Shown: piece by piece, positions 24,594-33,675 of the stretch
Position numbering within the stretch: position 1 is the stretch's first letter
How the letters are laid out: the number at the start of each line of letters is the position of its first letter
Origin: Metabacillus rhizolycopersici
GTDB taxonomy: Bacteria > Bacillota > Bacilli > Bacillales > Bacillaceae
Assembly (NCBI RefSeq): GCF_020075705.1
Contig: NZ_JAIQUM010000002.1
Span: 62,001 to 126,000, forward strand
DNA: 64,000 nt
Direction: 5' to 3'
Notes under the pieces: generated by a model
Databases searched by the model: none
What the model was told of the DNA's origin: nothing
What the model saw: the letters and a program-made list of their open reading frames with translations, nothing else
Made by a program: the position numbers and the translations under genes

Positions 24594-25577
24594 TTACTTA
24601 TCTGCCGGGTATACTAAACCAATTTGGTTTCTGGCATCCTCAATAATTTTAGCTGTAATTAAAGTATTTTGGTGAGAGTTCAACTCTGATTGCTGCTTCT
24701 TACTTGTTACTAAATCAACAAATTCCTTTGCTTCATAATACATATCATCTGAATCTTGTGATCTCGTAATATCCTCGATTGTTCCATCTTTATAGTGGAT
24801 TTTTACACTTTCTGGTGTATTCATTTTATCAATGATAATACTACCGTTTTCCCCTTGTATTTCAGAAGGTACATATGAGTTTGAAATTTTAGAATACATG
24901 ATGACAGCATCCATCTCATCATACGTTAGCAAAATGCTTCCTTCTCCATCGACACCTGACTCAAGCATATAGCTTGTTGCTTGAACTTGCTTCGGTTCAC
25001 CAAACAATATAGCAGCTGGATACACACAATAAATACCGATATCCATTAGTGCCCCATTTGAGAAAGCCGGATTGAAAGCATTTAAGACAATTCCTTCTTT
25101 ATATTTATCGTAGCGGGACGAGTATTGGCAATAGCTCGAAAAATAACGACGCACCTGACCAATTTTATGTAGATTTTCTTTTATCGCAAGAAAATTTGGT
25201 ACTAAAGTTGTTTTCAACGCTTCCATCAAGACGACTGAATGCTCATTTGCTACCTTAATCATCTCACTAATTTCTTTCGTATTAGACGCCATTGGCTTTT
25301 CACAAAGAACATGCTTTCCATTTTCCATACATACAATCGCTTGTGATGCATGCAGCGAATTTGGACTTGCAAGGTAAACAGCATCAAATTCAGCACTACT
25401 TGCAAATTCCTTTAAATCTGTAAAAGTATGCTTTATGTTAAATTTATTTGCAAATTCCTCAGCTTTTTCGCTCGTTCTTGAGTAAACAGCTGTGAGTGAA
25501 AAACCCTCAACCTTACTTGCAGCCCTAATAAATTCTTCTGTAATCCAATTTGTTCCAATTAAACCAAATCGCACCAT
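24594..25577 (-). CDS. yulF: Gfo/Idh/MocA family NAD(P)-dependent oxidoreductase, YulF-like
   Basis: A 327-residue dehydrogenase with an N-terminal Rossmann fold (MVRFGLIGTNWITEEFI) and the family hallmark GKHVLCEKPMASNTKE (catalytic Lys in EKP). A C-terminal alpha/beta domain carries the SNGALMDIGIYCVYP segment with the D-x-G-x-Y/H motif. Overall it reads like B. subtilis YulF, including the VYPADK end. Members oxidise sugars, inositols or related diols; the actual substrate is unknown. The start ATG has a GGAGG-like site upstream. It is monocistronic, divergent from the HAD phosphatase gene. Confidence 0.83.
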   Translation of the reverse strand: MVRFGLIGTNWITEEFIRAASKVEGFSLTAVYSRTSEKAEEFANKFNIKHTFTDLKEFASSAEFDAVYLASPNSLHASQAIVCMENGKHVLCEKPMASNTKEISEMIKVANEHSVVLMEALKTTLVPNFLAIKENLHKIGQVRRYFSSYCQYSSRYDKYKEGIVLNAFNPAFSNGALMDIGIYCVYPAAILFGEPKQVQATSYMLESGVDGEGSILLTYDEMDAVIMYSKISNSYVPSEIQGENGSIIIDKMNTPESVKIHYKDGTIEDITRSQDSDDMYYEAKEFVDLVTSKKQQSELNSHQNTLITAKIIEDARNQIGLVYPADK

Positions 25578-25787
25578 CTTTATCCCTCCAAATAAATTCT
25601 GTCCTATTGGAAATTATATCATTTTTCACCCAAAGAAGAAGTCTCCAATCCATTTTGAAAGGGATGCTGATAAATTTATGCTATTAGTAGGTTTTTCTAA
25701 TTATTTGCCTAAAAATATGTCATAATAAATAATTGAGTTACTATGTACATATCTAACACTAAACTAATAATAAGGGAGATACGAATT

Positions 25788-26648
25788 ATGAAAAAATTAA
25801 TCGCAATTGACCTCGACGGAACATTATTATCATCTAACCTCGACATTTCAGCAGAAAACATTCAAGCCATTCAACATGCTCAAAAGGCTGGTCATATCGT
25901 CATGATTTGCTCAGGACGCGCACCAGAAGATATTAAAGTAGTGATTGGTCAAACACCACTTCAATGTCCACTAGCAGGAAGCAATGGCACAATGGTTGTT
26001 GCTGATGGAAAATTATTAAGTCAAATCTCGATAAATAAAGATACGGTGAAAAGCATAGCATCAATCCTTGATGAAAAAAAATACCCATTCAAGCTTTATA
26101 CGAACCAAGGAATCTTTGTTGCTTCATCTTGGACAGATAGAATGAATGTCTTCTTAGATGAAAATCCCGAAGTAAGCAAGCACTTAACATCAAAAGAATA
26201 CAAAATGGTAACCGAGCAGCCTAAAGAAACAGATACCCTTAAATTATTTGACCACATCGATCATGTTCTAAAACTTGAGGGAATTGCTATTCAAAAGTTC
26301 TTCATCCCAACTATTTCAGGAAAAACTGAGCTTACTTCCACGATTGAAGAAATCGACGGTATTTCTGTCACAACATCAGGTCCATTTAATATTGAAATTA
26401 TGGACACAAACGGTCATAAAGGAAATGGTATTCGAGTTATGGCAGAGTACTTTAATATTCCAATTGAAAATACTGTAGCGATTGGAGATAATTTCAATGA
26501 TGTCCCAATGCTAAAAACAGCAGGGCTTTCAATTGCAATGGAAAATGGTGATCCAGCAGTAAAAGAAATAGCTGATGTCGTAACATTAACAAATAATGAG
26601 CATGGAGTTGCTCATGCGATTGAAAAGTATGTATTAGCAAATAGCTAA
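25788..26648 (+). CDS. Cof-type HAD-superfamily phosphatase
   Basis: A 286-residue hydrolase of the Cof/IIB subfamily. Motif I is IAIDLDGTLL (nucleophile Asp), motif II is MICSGRAPED, motif III contains the Lys of GHKGNGIRV, and motif IV is AIGDNFNDVPML. The large C2-type cap domain occupies about residues 85-200. Members dephosphorylate sugar phosphates, FMN precursors and similar small molecules; the target here is unknown. The start is ATG 25788 with AAGGGAG nine bases upstream; an upstream in-frame ATG lacks a ribosome site. It ends at a strong terminator and has no operon partner. Confidence 0.88.
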   Translation: MKKLIAIDLDGTLLSSNLDISAENIQAIQHAQKAGHIVMICSGRAPEDIKVVIGQTPLQCPLAGSNGTMVVADGKLLSQISINKDTVKSIASILDEKKYPFKLYTNQGIFVASSWTDRMNVFLDENPEVSKHLTSKEYKMVTEQPKETDTLKLFDHIDHVLKLEGIAIQKFFIPTISGKTELTSTIEEIDGISVTTSGPFNIEIMDTNGHKGNGIRVMAEYFNIPIENTVAIGDNFNDVPMLKTAGLSIAMENGDPAVKEIADVVTLTNNEHGVAHAIEKYVLANS

Positions 26649-26651
26649 ACT

Positions 26652-26716
26652 AAAGGGTCTGCCTCCTCCAATTACACTATATAGTAGTGATGTTGGGAGG
26701 GGGCAGACCCTTTTAA
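26652..26716. terminator. Long bidirectional terminator between the HAD and SRPBCC genes
   Basis: AAAGGGTCTGCC..CCTCCAA pairs with TTGG.AGG..GGCAGACCCTTT, with T/A runs on both strands. It separates convergent genes. Confidence 0.88.
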
Positions 26717-26739
26717 AATAAGGCTTCATCATTTGTTAA

Positions 26740-27192
26740 TCAAAGGTTGCTCTCAGATTCCGCCACTCGTTTTACCCGTTCAACGAATTCAACCACTATT
26801 TTATCATTCGCCAATAACATAAATAGTTTCACAAACCATTTCAATGCATTGTTCGTCGCTGTGTAGGTAAAATGCGTTTTTTGATCATCAAGTTTCTTTA
26901 ATTCATAAAAAGCAGTGATTTCGAACATTTTCGCAAGCGTAAAACCAATCTTGAGCCTCTTTCTATCAGGCTCGTCTACATATTCTAACGTCTCTACATC
27001 ATATTCCTCAATACGTTTTCCCTCTTTATATTTTTGTCTGTACACACTACCAACCTTTTCATCCGTCACTTTTATTGGCTTGTTATCGATAACTTGCGGC
27101 ATAATTTTTTGCATATCTTCTAGACTATTAAATAATTTCCAAACAGATTCTATCGGAGCATTAATCTCTATTTCTTTCGTCCATTGTTTCAT
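26740..27192 (-). CDS. SRPBCC (START-like) domain protein
   Basis: A 150-residue protein with the helix-grip fold of the polyketide-cyclase/Bet v1 group. It opens WTKEIEINAPIESVWKLFNS, typical for the family. The middle has alternating strands and it ends with the long C-terminal helix (VVEFVERVKRVAES). Such proteins bind hydrophobic ligands; few have known functions. I choose ATG 27192 (M-K-Q-W) with GAGGTG six bases upstream rather than the longer open frame. It is monocistronic. Confidence 0.78.
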   Translation of the reverse strand: MKQWTKEIEINAPIESVWKLFNSLEDMQKIMPQVIDNKPIKVTDEKVGSVYRQKYKEGKRIEEYDVETLEYVDEPDRKRLKIGFTLAKMFEITAFYELKKLDDQKTHFTYTATNNALKWFVKLFMLLANDKIVVEFVERVKRVAESESNL

Positions 27193-27302
27193 GTTTAGCA
27201 CCTCATCATATTTTTCTACCATTTAGATTTCTATCGGTCCCCGCAATACAATTCATTCTTTTTGTTTTTATCTGCTAGAGCCATTCCTGACCATTGAACT
27301 AC

Positions 27303-27339
27303 CCCCACCTAAAATTCTACCTAATTTTTGAGGTAGGGG
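27303..27339 (-). repeat. Right-end-like hairpin of the tnpB remnant
   Basis: On the minus strand CCCCTACCT and AGGTGGGG form a stem about 50 bases beyond the tnpB stop, followed by TAGTTCAATGG. This position and shape fit an IS200/IS605 end or the 3' part of a TnpB guide RNA. It is inferred, not proven. Confidence 0.45.
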
Positions 27340-27370
27340 ATTCCTAAAAGGACATACCAAGTGACTTAGT

Positions 27371-27402
27371 AAACCATTGCCCGTTCAACTAGGCAATGGT
27401 TT
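27371..27402. terminator. Hairpin overlapping the end of the tnpB remnant
   Basis: AAACCATTGCC and GGCAATGGTTT are exact complements around a 10-base loop, followed by TTTCTAC on the + strand. The stop codon of the remnant lies in the loop. Confidence 0.6.
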
Positions 27403-28460
27403 TTCTACTTTCTTTCTTAGACAAACCCTTTGCCACCAAGTTTGGAAGAGCCCCTGGAGGAAAAAGATCACTCATCGAGTAATGCTTGCTAGGAATCGAA
27501 AGTTCTATCTGATACAAACAATGAGTATGTACGTCAGATAGGCAGCTTGACATCCACTTCCATTGCGTCCAGTGATGTAGACCTACGATCTTCTCCGGTA
27601 GTAGGGAATGCAACACTGGTGGAAGCTTTTCTTGGAATCCCATTGCTCTTCTCGCAATGACATAAGAAGCTGCTTGGTGAATACTTATCCCCAATCGCTT
27701 CATATATTTGATTTTACCAATTTGACTTGTATAGGCCGGATTTATTTCGAATACAGCCACATTCATTTTGTCTGCACGGTTTTTGATAGCTGAAATCAGC
27801 TTACGATAAGCGAACATCGACATTTTTTTATTCGCCTTTTTATTGCCGTATGGATTTGGACCTTTCGATTTCGTTATGTTCAACTTTTCAATCACAAGCG
27901 GTTTAGTAAGTTTACTAGCTAAATCGACCTAATCGGTTCTTAAGGGCTTTTAGTTGGATATCTAAGTAGTGGTGTTCAAATTGATAAGCATGATAGTAAA
28001 TATCCGTTTTCTTTTTGAAATGCACGACAAAAAAATTTCCTTTTTGTTGTTCCCGAGAGGTTTTATTGAAAGATGGTTTTCCTTTGATGAATGAGCGTTT
28101 GATTTTGGTTAGCGTGGTGACTCTACTTTTTGTCGTTTTGATTTTCTTTTTAACGGATTTGATTTGTTCTTCCTTCGTAGAAATGTACATTTTTTTCAGT
28201 TCACTTTGAGATGTCATCAAAGCATTTGCTTCCTGAACAACTGAATTGGTGTAATAATCATTCATATCAAAACGTTTTTTTACCGTTAAGTGAAGGGATT
28301 TATCTAGCTTATTTTTCCCTGAACGCTTTTCTACCACTTGTGTTTGAAAGGCAAAATGTTTCGCACGATTAAACAAAAGAAGGGAGTGAGAAATGGCATC
28401 TACATAGACTTTAGGCAACATATTTTTATAGATTCTTTTTGAATAGTAAGCCTTTTTCAT
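27389..28460 (-). pseudogene. tnpB: IS200/IS605-type TnpB family gene with a large internal deletion
   Basis: Two adjacent frames hold the ends of one TnpB-like protein. The N-terminal part (28460 to 27915, from MKKAYYSKRIYKNMLPK to KNRLGRF) is the recognition region. The C-terminal part (frame from about 27907 to 27389) includes VIEKLNITKSKGPNPYGNKK and the family blocks NPAYTSQIGKIKYMKRLGIS and IHQAASYVIARRAMGF. At the junction (27895-27915) stop codons separate them, and the central part with the first RuvC catalytic Asp is missing, by comparison with full-length relatives I remember. AGGAG precedes the start. No TnpA Y1 transposase is nearby. It is inactive as a nuclease. Confidence 0.85.
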
Positions 28461-28561
28461 TTCTCTCACTCCTAGAATATATGTTCGATAAGGTTATTAT
28501 ACCAAAAAGTTGATCAGATTTACCATATTTGAACAAAAATTTTTCAACAGAAAAAGCCATT

Positions 28562-28624
28562 CATCCCCCACTTATCCGCTAGCTCGTCTTAAAGATGGGG
28601 GTCTTCTGGCTAGAAAGGATAAAC
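28562..28624 (+). repeat. IS-end-like structured element with possible pseudoknot
   Basis: CCCCCACTT (28565-28573) pairs with AAG-A-TGGGGG (28592-28601). CTAGC and TTATCC inside that loop are complementary to GCTAG (28609-28613) and GGATAA (28617-28622) outside it, the topology of an H-type pseudoknot. It lies 100 bases before the tnpB start. Confidence 0.5.
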
Positions 28625-28856
28625 CACATCCCCCAATAATTAATACAAATATAATATACAAAATCAATCTATTTTTCTCCCATAATACAGTGATTTCCTA
28701 TTTTTTATCATAATTACTTATTTTGTTTACATTTTCCTGATCACGTATCTTACTTTGACACTAGAATATTACATTGTTTATGTACCTTAGATTTTCAAAA
28801 ACTACTCAACCTATGATATGTTCATATAAAATAGGTAGATTGTTGGAGCTGATGAA

Positions 28857-29183
28857 ATGTTTGTTACTATTTTTTTATTTTTGCTAGCTGGATTAGCTGA
28901 AATTGGCGGAGGCTATCTTATTTGGTTGTGGTTGCGTGAAGGTAAACCACTCTATTTCGGGATAACTGGTGGTGTAGCTTTAGCTATATACGGAGTGGTT
29001 GCTACCTTTCAATCATTTCCTTCTTTTGGTCGAGTTTACGCAGCTTATGGTGGGGTTTTTATCATCCTATCCGTACTTTGGGGTTGGGGTGTTGATAAGA
29101 AAACACCAGATATCTATGATTGGATTGGTGCAATCGTCTGTTTAATTGGCGTCTCTATTATGTTATTGCCGTCTAGACAATAA
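28857..29183 (+). CDS. ynfA: YnfA family small membrane protein
   Basis: A 108-residue inner-membrane protein with four hydrophobic helices, belonging to the YnfA/UPF0060 family, which resembles small multidrug-resistance proteins in size and topology. Characteristic pieces are [32 protein letters not shown] and the terminal [30 protein letters not shown] precedes the ATG. It is followed at its stop codon by a family-A repeat and then by the convergent ars operon. An efflux role is suspected for the family but not settled. Confidence 0.9.
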   Translation: MFVTIFLFLLAGLAEIGGGYLIWLWLREGKPLYFGITGGVALAIYGVVATFQSFPSFGRVYAAYGGVFIILSVLWGWGVDKKTPDIYDWIGAIVCLIGVSIMLLPSRQ

Positions 29184-29345
29184 GAATATCGCAAGCGTCT
29201 TGTTCAGCCTCGGGCAAATAAGCCACTCAGGAATAGAAGGTGTTCTTTACCTTCAATTCCTGAGTGGCTTAGCCCCAAGTGGGGGCAGACGCTTGCACTG
29301 GACACGAAAACTAAGTCAAAAACATTTATACTCTTCTTATCTCTT
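29184..29345 (+). repeat. Dispersed repeat family A, long copy with tail type 1
   Basis: GCAAGCGTCTTGTTCAGCC opens it and GCAGACGCTTGC closes it. The hairpin arm AAGCCACTCAGGAAT (29220-29234) pairs with ATTCCTGAGTGGCTT (29256-29270). The tail is CTGGACACGAAAACTAAGTC. It begins right at the ynfA stop codon. Confidence 0.88.
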
Positions 29346-29426
29346 AAAAAAGGTAGTCAATGACTGCCTTTTTCTAGTATTCTCAACAATAATTACTTAC
29401 CCCTTAATTCTGTAAGAAACTCACTT

Positions 29427-29846
29427 TTATTCTCCTGTTTTTGCAAAGCGTTCAATTCTTTCGCCAATTTCATCACGTACACGCTCAAAAAACGCCCATT
29501 TTTCTTCTTCTGTTCCTTTTGCCTTTGCTGGGTCATCAAAGCCCCAGTGTTCGCGTTTCGCATGTGGTGGTGTCATTGGACATTTATCAGCCGCATCACC
29601 ACATAACGTAACAATAAGATGAGCATTATTTAAGATTTCAGAGTCAATAATATCAGATGTTTGATCTGATATATCAATATTAGCTTCTTTCATCGCTTTT
29701 ACTGCATTAGGGTTTAGGCCATGTGCTTCAATACCTGCACTTTTCACTTCCCACTCATTACCTAAGTGTTTCTTTGCCCAGCCTTCTGCCATTTGGCTTC
29801 TGCAAGAATTTCCTGTACATAAGAAATAAATTGTTTTTTTTGACAT
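29427..29846 (-). CDS. arsC: Thioredoxin-coupled arsenate reductase ArsC
   Basis: A 139-residue low-molecular-weight-phosphatase-fold enzyme that reduces arsenate to arsenite for export. The P-loop CTGNSCRS holds the nucleophilic Cys10. The Cys pair that relays the disulfide to thioredoxin is in [22 protein letters not shown] and FDDPAKAKG are family blocks. AAGGAG lies upstream of the ATG. It is the third gene of the arsR-arsB-arsC operon, 24 bases after arsB, so its product feeds arsenite to the pump encoded just before it. Confidence 0.97.
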   Translation of the reverse strand: MSKKTIYFLCTGNSCRSQMAEGWAKKHLGNEWEVKSAGIEAHGLNPNAVKAMKEANIDISDQTSDIIDSEILNNAHLIVTLCGDAADKCPMTPPHAKREHWGFDDPAKAKGTEEEKWAFFERVRDEIGERIERFAKTGE

Positions 29847-29870
29847 GTTCGTTACTCCTTTTTAGTTAGA

Positions 29871-31169
29871 TTAATGAATAATAAGTAACCAAATATATAA
29901 TCCAGCGAGTGTAATTAACAACGTCGGAATTGTTAAGATGATTCCTGTTTTAAAGTAAGTACCCCAGGAAATTTTTACACCTTTAAAAGTCAAAACATGT
30001 AACCAAAGCAATGTGGCAAGTGAGCCTATTGGTGTAATTTTTGGACCTAAGTCAGAACCAATCACATTTGCATAAATGAGAGCTTCTCTAATCAAACCGC
30101 TCGTATTCGTCTCCGAAATCGCAAGTGCGTCAATCATGACAGTTGGCAAGTTATTCATAACTGAAGATAGGATGGCTGCGATAAAGCCCATTCCAATTGT
30201 TGCAACAAACAGCCCCTGATCAGCTGTCATTTGAATGACGTCTACTAAAACATCAGTTAATCCAACATTTCTCAAGCTGTAAACAACGACATACATCCCA
30301 ATTGAGAAAAATACGATTGCCCATGGTGCACCTTTTATAACAGTTCTCGTATTGACCACCGGACTTCTTTTCGCCATGATTAGAAAGAAAATCGCAACTA
30401 TTCCCGCAATAATTGAAACTGGGATTCCGATAAATTCACTAGAGAAATACCCAATTAATAAGATTCCTAAAACAATCCAAGACAATTGGAACATCTTTTG
30501 ATCACGGATTACTTCAACAGGTTGTTTCAATTGGGTTAATTCGTAATTTTTGGGAATGCTTTTACGGAAAAAGATATATAATACCACTATGCTTGCTCCA
30601 AGAGAGAAAAAGTTCGGAATAATCATCCTTGAAGCATATTCAACAAAGCCAATCCCAAAAAAGTCAGCAGAAACGATATTAACTAAGTTACTTACCACTA
30701 ATGGAAGTGAAGTCGTATCTGCAATGAATCCACTAGCCATAATGAATGGAAACACCATTTTCTCACTAAAGTTCAAATTCCTTACCATCGCAAGAACAAT
30801 CGGCGTAAGTATTAGTGCAGCTCCATCGTTCGCGAAAAAGGCAGCGACAATGGCACCGAGAATACTTACATAAACAAACATTTTAATGCCATTCCCTTTC
30901 GCCGCTCTTGCCATATGTAAAGCGGCCCATTCGAAAAAGCCAATCTCATCTAAGATAAGAGAAATAATAATAATTGCAACAAAAGTTAACGTTGCGTTCC
31001 ATACAATTGAGGTCACATCAATGACATCTTTAAAATCAACAACACCTACTAAAAGAGCTAAAATCGCTCCACCACAAGCAGACCAACCAATGGATAAGCC
31101 TTTTGGTTGCCATATGACAAGTGTGAGAGTGAGTAAAAAGATCATCGACGCTAATACTACTGATGTCAT
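29871..31169 (-). CDS. arsB: Arsenite efflux pump ArsB
   Basis: A 432-residue membrane carrier of the ArsB type that expels arsenite/antimonite using the proton gradient. It has about twelve hydrophobic segments and the family blocks [50 protein letters not shown] and [20 protein letters not shown]. It is of the ArsB (not Acr3) family. There is no ArsA ATPase in the operon, so it works as a secondary carrier. It lies 14 bases after arsR and before arsC, and is expected to be derepressed by arsenite through ArsR. Confidence 0.96.
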   Translation of the reverse strand: MTSVVLASMIFLLTLTLVIWQPKGLSIGWSACGGAILALLVGVVDFKDVIDVTSIVWNATLTFVAIIIISLILDEIGFFEWAALHMARAAKGNGIKMFVYVSILGAIVAAFFANDGAALILTPIVLAMVRNLNFSEKMVFPFIMASGFIADTTSLPLVVSNLVNIVSADFFGIGFVEYASRMIIPNFFSLGASIVVLYIFFRKSIPKNYELTQLKQPVEVIRDQKMFQLSWIVLGILLIGYFSSEFIGIPVSIIAGIVAIFFLIMAKRSPVVNTRTVIKGAPWAIVFFSIGMYVVVYSLRNVGLTDVLVDVIQMTADQGLFVATIGMGFIAAILSSVMNNLPTVMIDALAISETNTSGLIREALIYANVIGSDLGPKITPIGSLATLLWLHVLTFKGVKISWGTYFKTGIILTIPTLLITLAGLYIWLLIIH

Positions 31170-31183
31170 GCTACATCCTCCAG

Positions 31184-31528
31184 TTATTCACACGAAATTC
31201 GTAAACCTTGTTCTTCTAATTCCTTTAGTTTGTTATCCTGATTTGGAAGGTGTTGAAGGACATTTTCAACAAGTGGATAATAATCACTGTTTTTATTTAC
31301 AGAGTAAATAATCCATTGCCCTCTTCGCATCTCTTTCACAACCCCTGCATCCTTTAATTTACGAAGGTGTTGACTAATGGCAGGTTGACTCATTTGAAAA
31401 ATCGCTACAAACTCACATACACAATAATCATGGGATTCCAACATTTTCACCATTGTTAGCCTTGTTTTATCCCCAAGCAACTTGAGGATGGTTGCTGCCT
31501 TTTCAATTTCAATTGACATTTCCAACAT
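31184..31528 (-). CDS. arsR: Arsenical resistance repressor ArsR
   Basis: A 114-residue winged-helix repressor of the ArsR/SmtB family. The metalloid site CVC sits in DYCVCEF at the start of the recognition region, followed by the DNA-reading helix [20 protein letters not shown] further Cys is at the C-terminus (RISCE). The first ATG has AGGAGG six bases upstream. It heads the arsRBC operon. A 9-8-9 inverted repeat (31553-31578) just upstream is the likely operator, giving autoregulation by arsenite. Confidence 0.95.
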   Translation of the reverse strand: MLEMSIEIEKAATILKLLGDKTRLTMVKMLESHDYCVCEFVAIFQMSQPAISQHLRKLKDAGVVKEMRRGQWIIYSVNKNSDYYPLVENVLQHLPNQDNKLKELEEQGLRISCE

Positions 31529-31552
31529 CGTACACCTCCTAAACCAAATATT

Positions 31553-31578
31553 AATATATAATAATACACTTATATATT
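31553..31578 (-). promoter_or_regulatory. ArsR operator
   Basis: AATATATAA, eight bases, then TTATATATT: an exact inverted repeat 25 bases upstream of the arsR start. It has the AT-rich half-site pattern typical of ArsR family operators. Confidence 0.7.
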
Positions 31579-31668
31579 CAATAGGAAATTCATATTTTCA
31601 AACAACAAAACAGGCAAGTGTAGATAATCATTAGCAAGTTATCCTAGCCAATCTCTACACTCTCTTAG

Positions 31669-32706
31669 TTAATCAGTAGCCCTCTTTATATAACCATCCA
31701 ATACTTTATTAAACCTTTGTAATTGAAACGCATATTCAATGACAGAAACTCCAACTGTTATGATTCTCATTTTATGATCAGGATCCTCTTTATAATTGAT
31801 AAGTAGCTGCTCAAAAAATAACTTCAACTCTTCCTCATTTATTGAAATGGTATCGGAATCTTCAATTTTCACTTTTCCTTCATACTTTAAAAAATAATAC
31901 TCGTGGCACTTTATCAAATGTTCAAGATACTGATCAAATAGCTTATTCTCTTCCACCTTTGTTTTACTTTGGAAGTAATGTTCATCTATTAGTTCTAAAA
32001 CACCTTCTCCTTGCTTAATGGTCCTTAGCATTTGTTTAAACACGACAATTTGTCTAACATCTAAGGGATTTATTTTAGACATTTTCTCTCTTTCTTCATC
32101 AAATATCCGATAAAGCTCTTCAAGTTTTTCAATATCTTTTTTTAATATCTCCCAATTTTCTTTAAAGGTTTTTTCTGTCAGCTCATTAGAAATGGCTGTT
32201 CTAAGAAGTAGAGACAAAGTTTGAAAAGCTCCCTGTACCTTTTTATAATAACTTTGTTTGAACTTTGGTGGAAAAAGTAAGACATTGATAAGAAAAGCTG
32301 AAAATATTCCGATCATAATGATGACAAAACGGTTTAATGTAAATAACCAATCTTCATTTCCCGGTGCACTCATGATTGCTAAAACTGTAACTAATGTAAG
32401 CGAAATGATATTGCTCTCCATTTTTAATTTTAGACTTATTAATATAACAATAATTAAGACAACACCTATAATGACGGGATTATCTCCTAAAAAGGATACA
32501 GCGAATAACGCAATAATGGCACCTAATGTATTGGTCATAAGCTGATCGAGCATTTGTTTCCACGTTCGATAGATAGAGGGCTGTAAAGAAACAGCTGCGG
32601 CAATTCCTGAAAAAACAGCAGGCTCTAGTCCAAAGTAGTAACAGATGTATAAAGCAATTGTCACAGCAACCCCCGTCTTTAATGCTCGAGGACCTAAAGT
32701 AATCAA
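31669..32706 (-). CDS. ArAE/FUSC-type aromatic acid exporter family protein, YgaE-like
   Basis: A 345-residue protein with about six N-terminal membrane helices (residues 5-145; ALKTGVAVTIALYICYYFGL and AVFSGIAAAVSLQPSIYRTW) and a long cytoplasmic helical C-terminus (about 150-345), as in B. subtilis YgaE and relatives. I place the start at TTG 32706 because GGAGGG lies seven bases upstream. The in-frame GTG at 32721 would use that site as codons. It follows the ars operon on the same strand, but a separate hairpin lies between (AGTGTAGA/TCTACACT near 31617-31664). Substrate unknown. It may act with the larger FUSC protein at 18441. Confidence 0.8.
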   Translation of the reverse strand: MITLGPRALKTGVAVTIALYICYYFGLEPAVFSGIAAAVSLQPSIYRTWKQMLDQLMTNTLGAIIALFAVSFLGDNPVIIGVVLIIVILISLKLKMESNIISLTLVTVLAIMSAPGNEDWLFTLNRFVIIMIGIFSAFLINVLLFPPKFKQSYYKKVQGAFQTLSLLLRTAISNELTEKTFKENWEILKKDIEKLEELYRIFDEEREKMSKINPLDVRQIVVFKQMLRTIKQGEGVLELIDEHYFQSKTKVEENKLFDQYLEHLIKCHEYYFLKYEGKVKIEDSDTISINEEELKLFFEQLLINYKEDPDHKMRIITVGVSVIEYAFQLQRFNKVLDGYIKRATD

Positions 32707-32819
32707 AATAAAACCCTCCACTCTAAAAAGCTACCTACTCTACTATATATCTTCATTATGTATGAGGACAACTATACATTTTAACTTTCTGCAGTAGTTA
32801 AATATCTATTTTTCAATTA

Positions 32820-33467
32820 TCAAATGCTGACATCTCCTTCTCTCTGAACATCCTTCCTCATCCCCATTATCTTTCTATAGAAACCATTCATCATAACCTT
32901 TTCATCTTGATAAACTAAGCACTTATTCTCGACACTTTGTAAAACATGATAAAAATCTAAACCTATATCCGTACCTAATAATTTTATAAAAGGACGTATG
33001 AATCTTTGAGCAACCGTTAGCTTTTTCTCCTGCGGTACAAACTTATCTAACACCAAAAACTCCCCTTCATTTTTCAATACTCTTAGCATCTCGTTTAAGG
33101 TTTTGTGTGGATCTGGTACAACACTTAGGATGAGATTAGCTACAATAAAATCAAAAGATTCGTCTTTAAATTCAAGCTTTTGTGCGTCCATTTCTAAAAA
33201 TTCAACTGAACAATGGCCATATTTCGCTTTTGCGATTCTTAGCATATCAATAGAATAATCAATCGCAACTATTTCATATCCTTTGTTCAAGAAAAAAGGA
33301 AGATCTGCTCCCGTCCCTACTCCAACAAAGAGGATTTTACTACCTGCTTCAAGTTGGACATCTTTAAATACTTTCTTTCGTGCCTTTACAAACATTTCTG
33401 AATTAAAAAAACGGTCATAAAACGGAGACCATATTTTGTAAATAAACTTATTCCAACTATTATTCAA
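32820..33467 (-). CDS. Class I SAM-dependent methyltransferase
   Basis: A 215-residue methyltransferase of the UbiE/Methyltransf_11 type. The SAM-binding motif I is ILFVGVGTGADLPFFL, the acidic residue after strand 2 is in VAIDYSIDML, and motif IV-like FDFIVANLILSVVPDP and VLKNEGEFLVLDKF follow. I place the start at TTG 33467 with GGGAGGAG upstream; the open frame reaches 33524 but overlaps the operator region. It has only two Cys, so it is not ArsM, the arsenite methyltransferase. An exact 16-bp-arm palindrome with ArsR-like half-sites lies at its promoter, suggesting metal(loid)-responsive control. Substrate unknown. Confidence 0.8.
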   Translation of the reverse strand: MNNSWNKFIYKIWSPFYDRFFNSEMFVKARKKVFKDVQLEAGSKILFVGVGTGADLPFFLNKGYEIVAIDYSIDMLRIAKAKYGHCSVEFLEMDAQKLEFKDESFDFIVANLILSVVPDPHKTLNEMLRVLKNEGEFLVLDKFVPQEKKLTVAQRFIRPFIKLLGTDIGLDFYHVLQSVENKCLVYQDEKVMMNGFYRKIMGMRKDVQREGDVSI

Positions 33468-33522
33468 ATTTTTCTCCTCCCTAAAACACACTTTTTTTCG
33501 TGAAAATTTTCTGTCCTTCACC

Positions 33523-33562
33523 ATACATTTATATATGAATATATAATCATATATAAATGTAT
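33523..33562 (-). promoter_or_regulatory. Long palindromic operator upstream of the methyltransferase
   Basis: The arm ATACATTTATATATGA and its exact complement flank an 8-base centre. The inner half-sites ATATATGA/TCATATAT resemble ArsR/SmtB family operators, including the one at the nearby ars operon. Confidence 0.7.
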
Positions 33563-33597
33563 TTTAATTTAATTACATAATTCTGTAAATGTTAAAC

Positions 33598-33629
33598 TCA
33601 AAAAAGCCATTGAACATGCAATGACTTTC
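33598..33629 (-). terminator. Terminator of the crcB pair
   Basis: On the minus strand AAAGTCATTG and CAATGGCTTT form the stem with loop CATGTT, followed by TTTTGAG. Confidence 0.75.
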
Positions 33630-33675
33630 CATTCCTTATGGATATTTCTACAAAATACTTTCCAAGCAACAAGCT

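Noticed and set aside
30550..31311. Two frames antisense to arsB and arsR
   Set aside because: They mirror the ars genes, and the reading frames have no starts with ribosome sites.
32820..33467. ArsM arsenite methyltransferase
   Set aside because: Attractive because of the nearby ars operon, but the conserved Cys residues needed for arsenic binding are absent.
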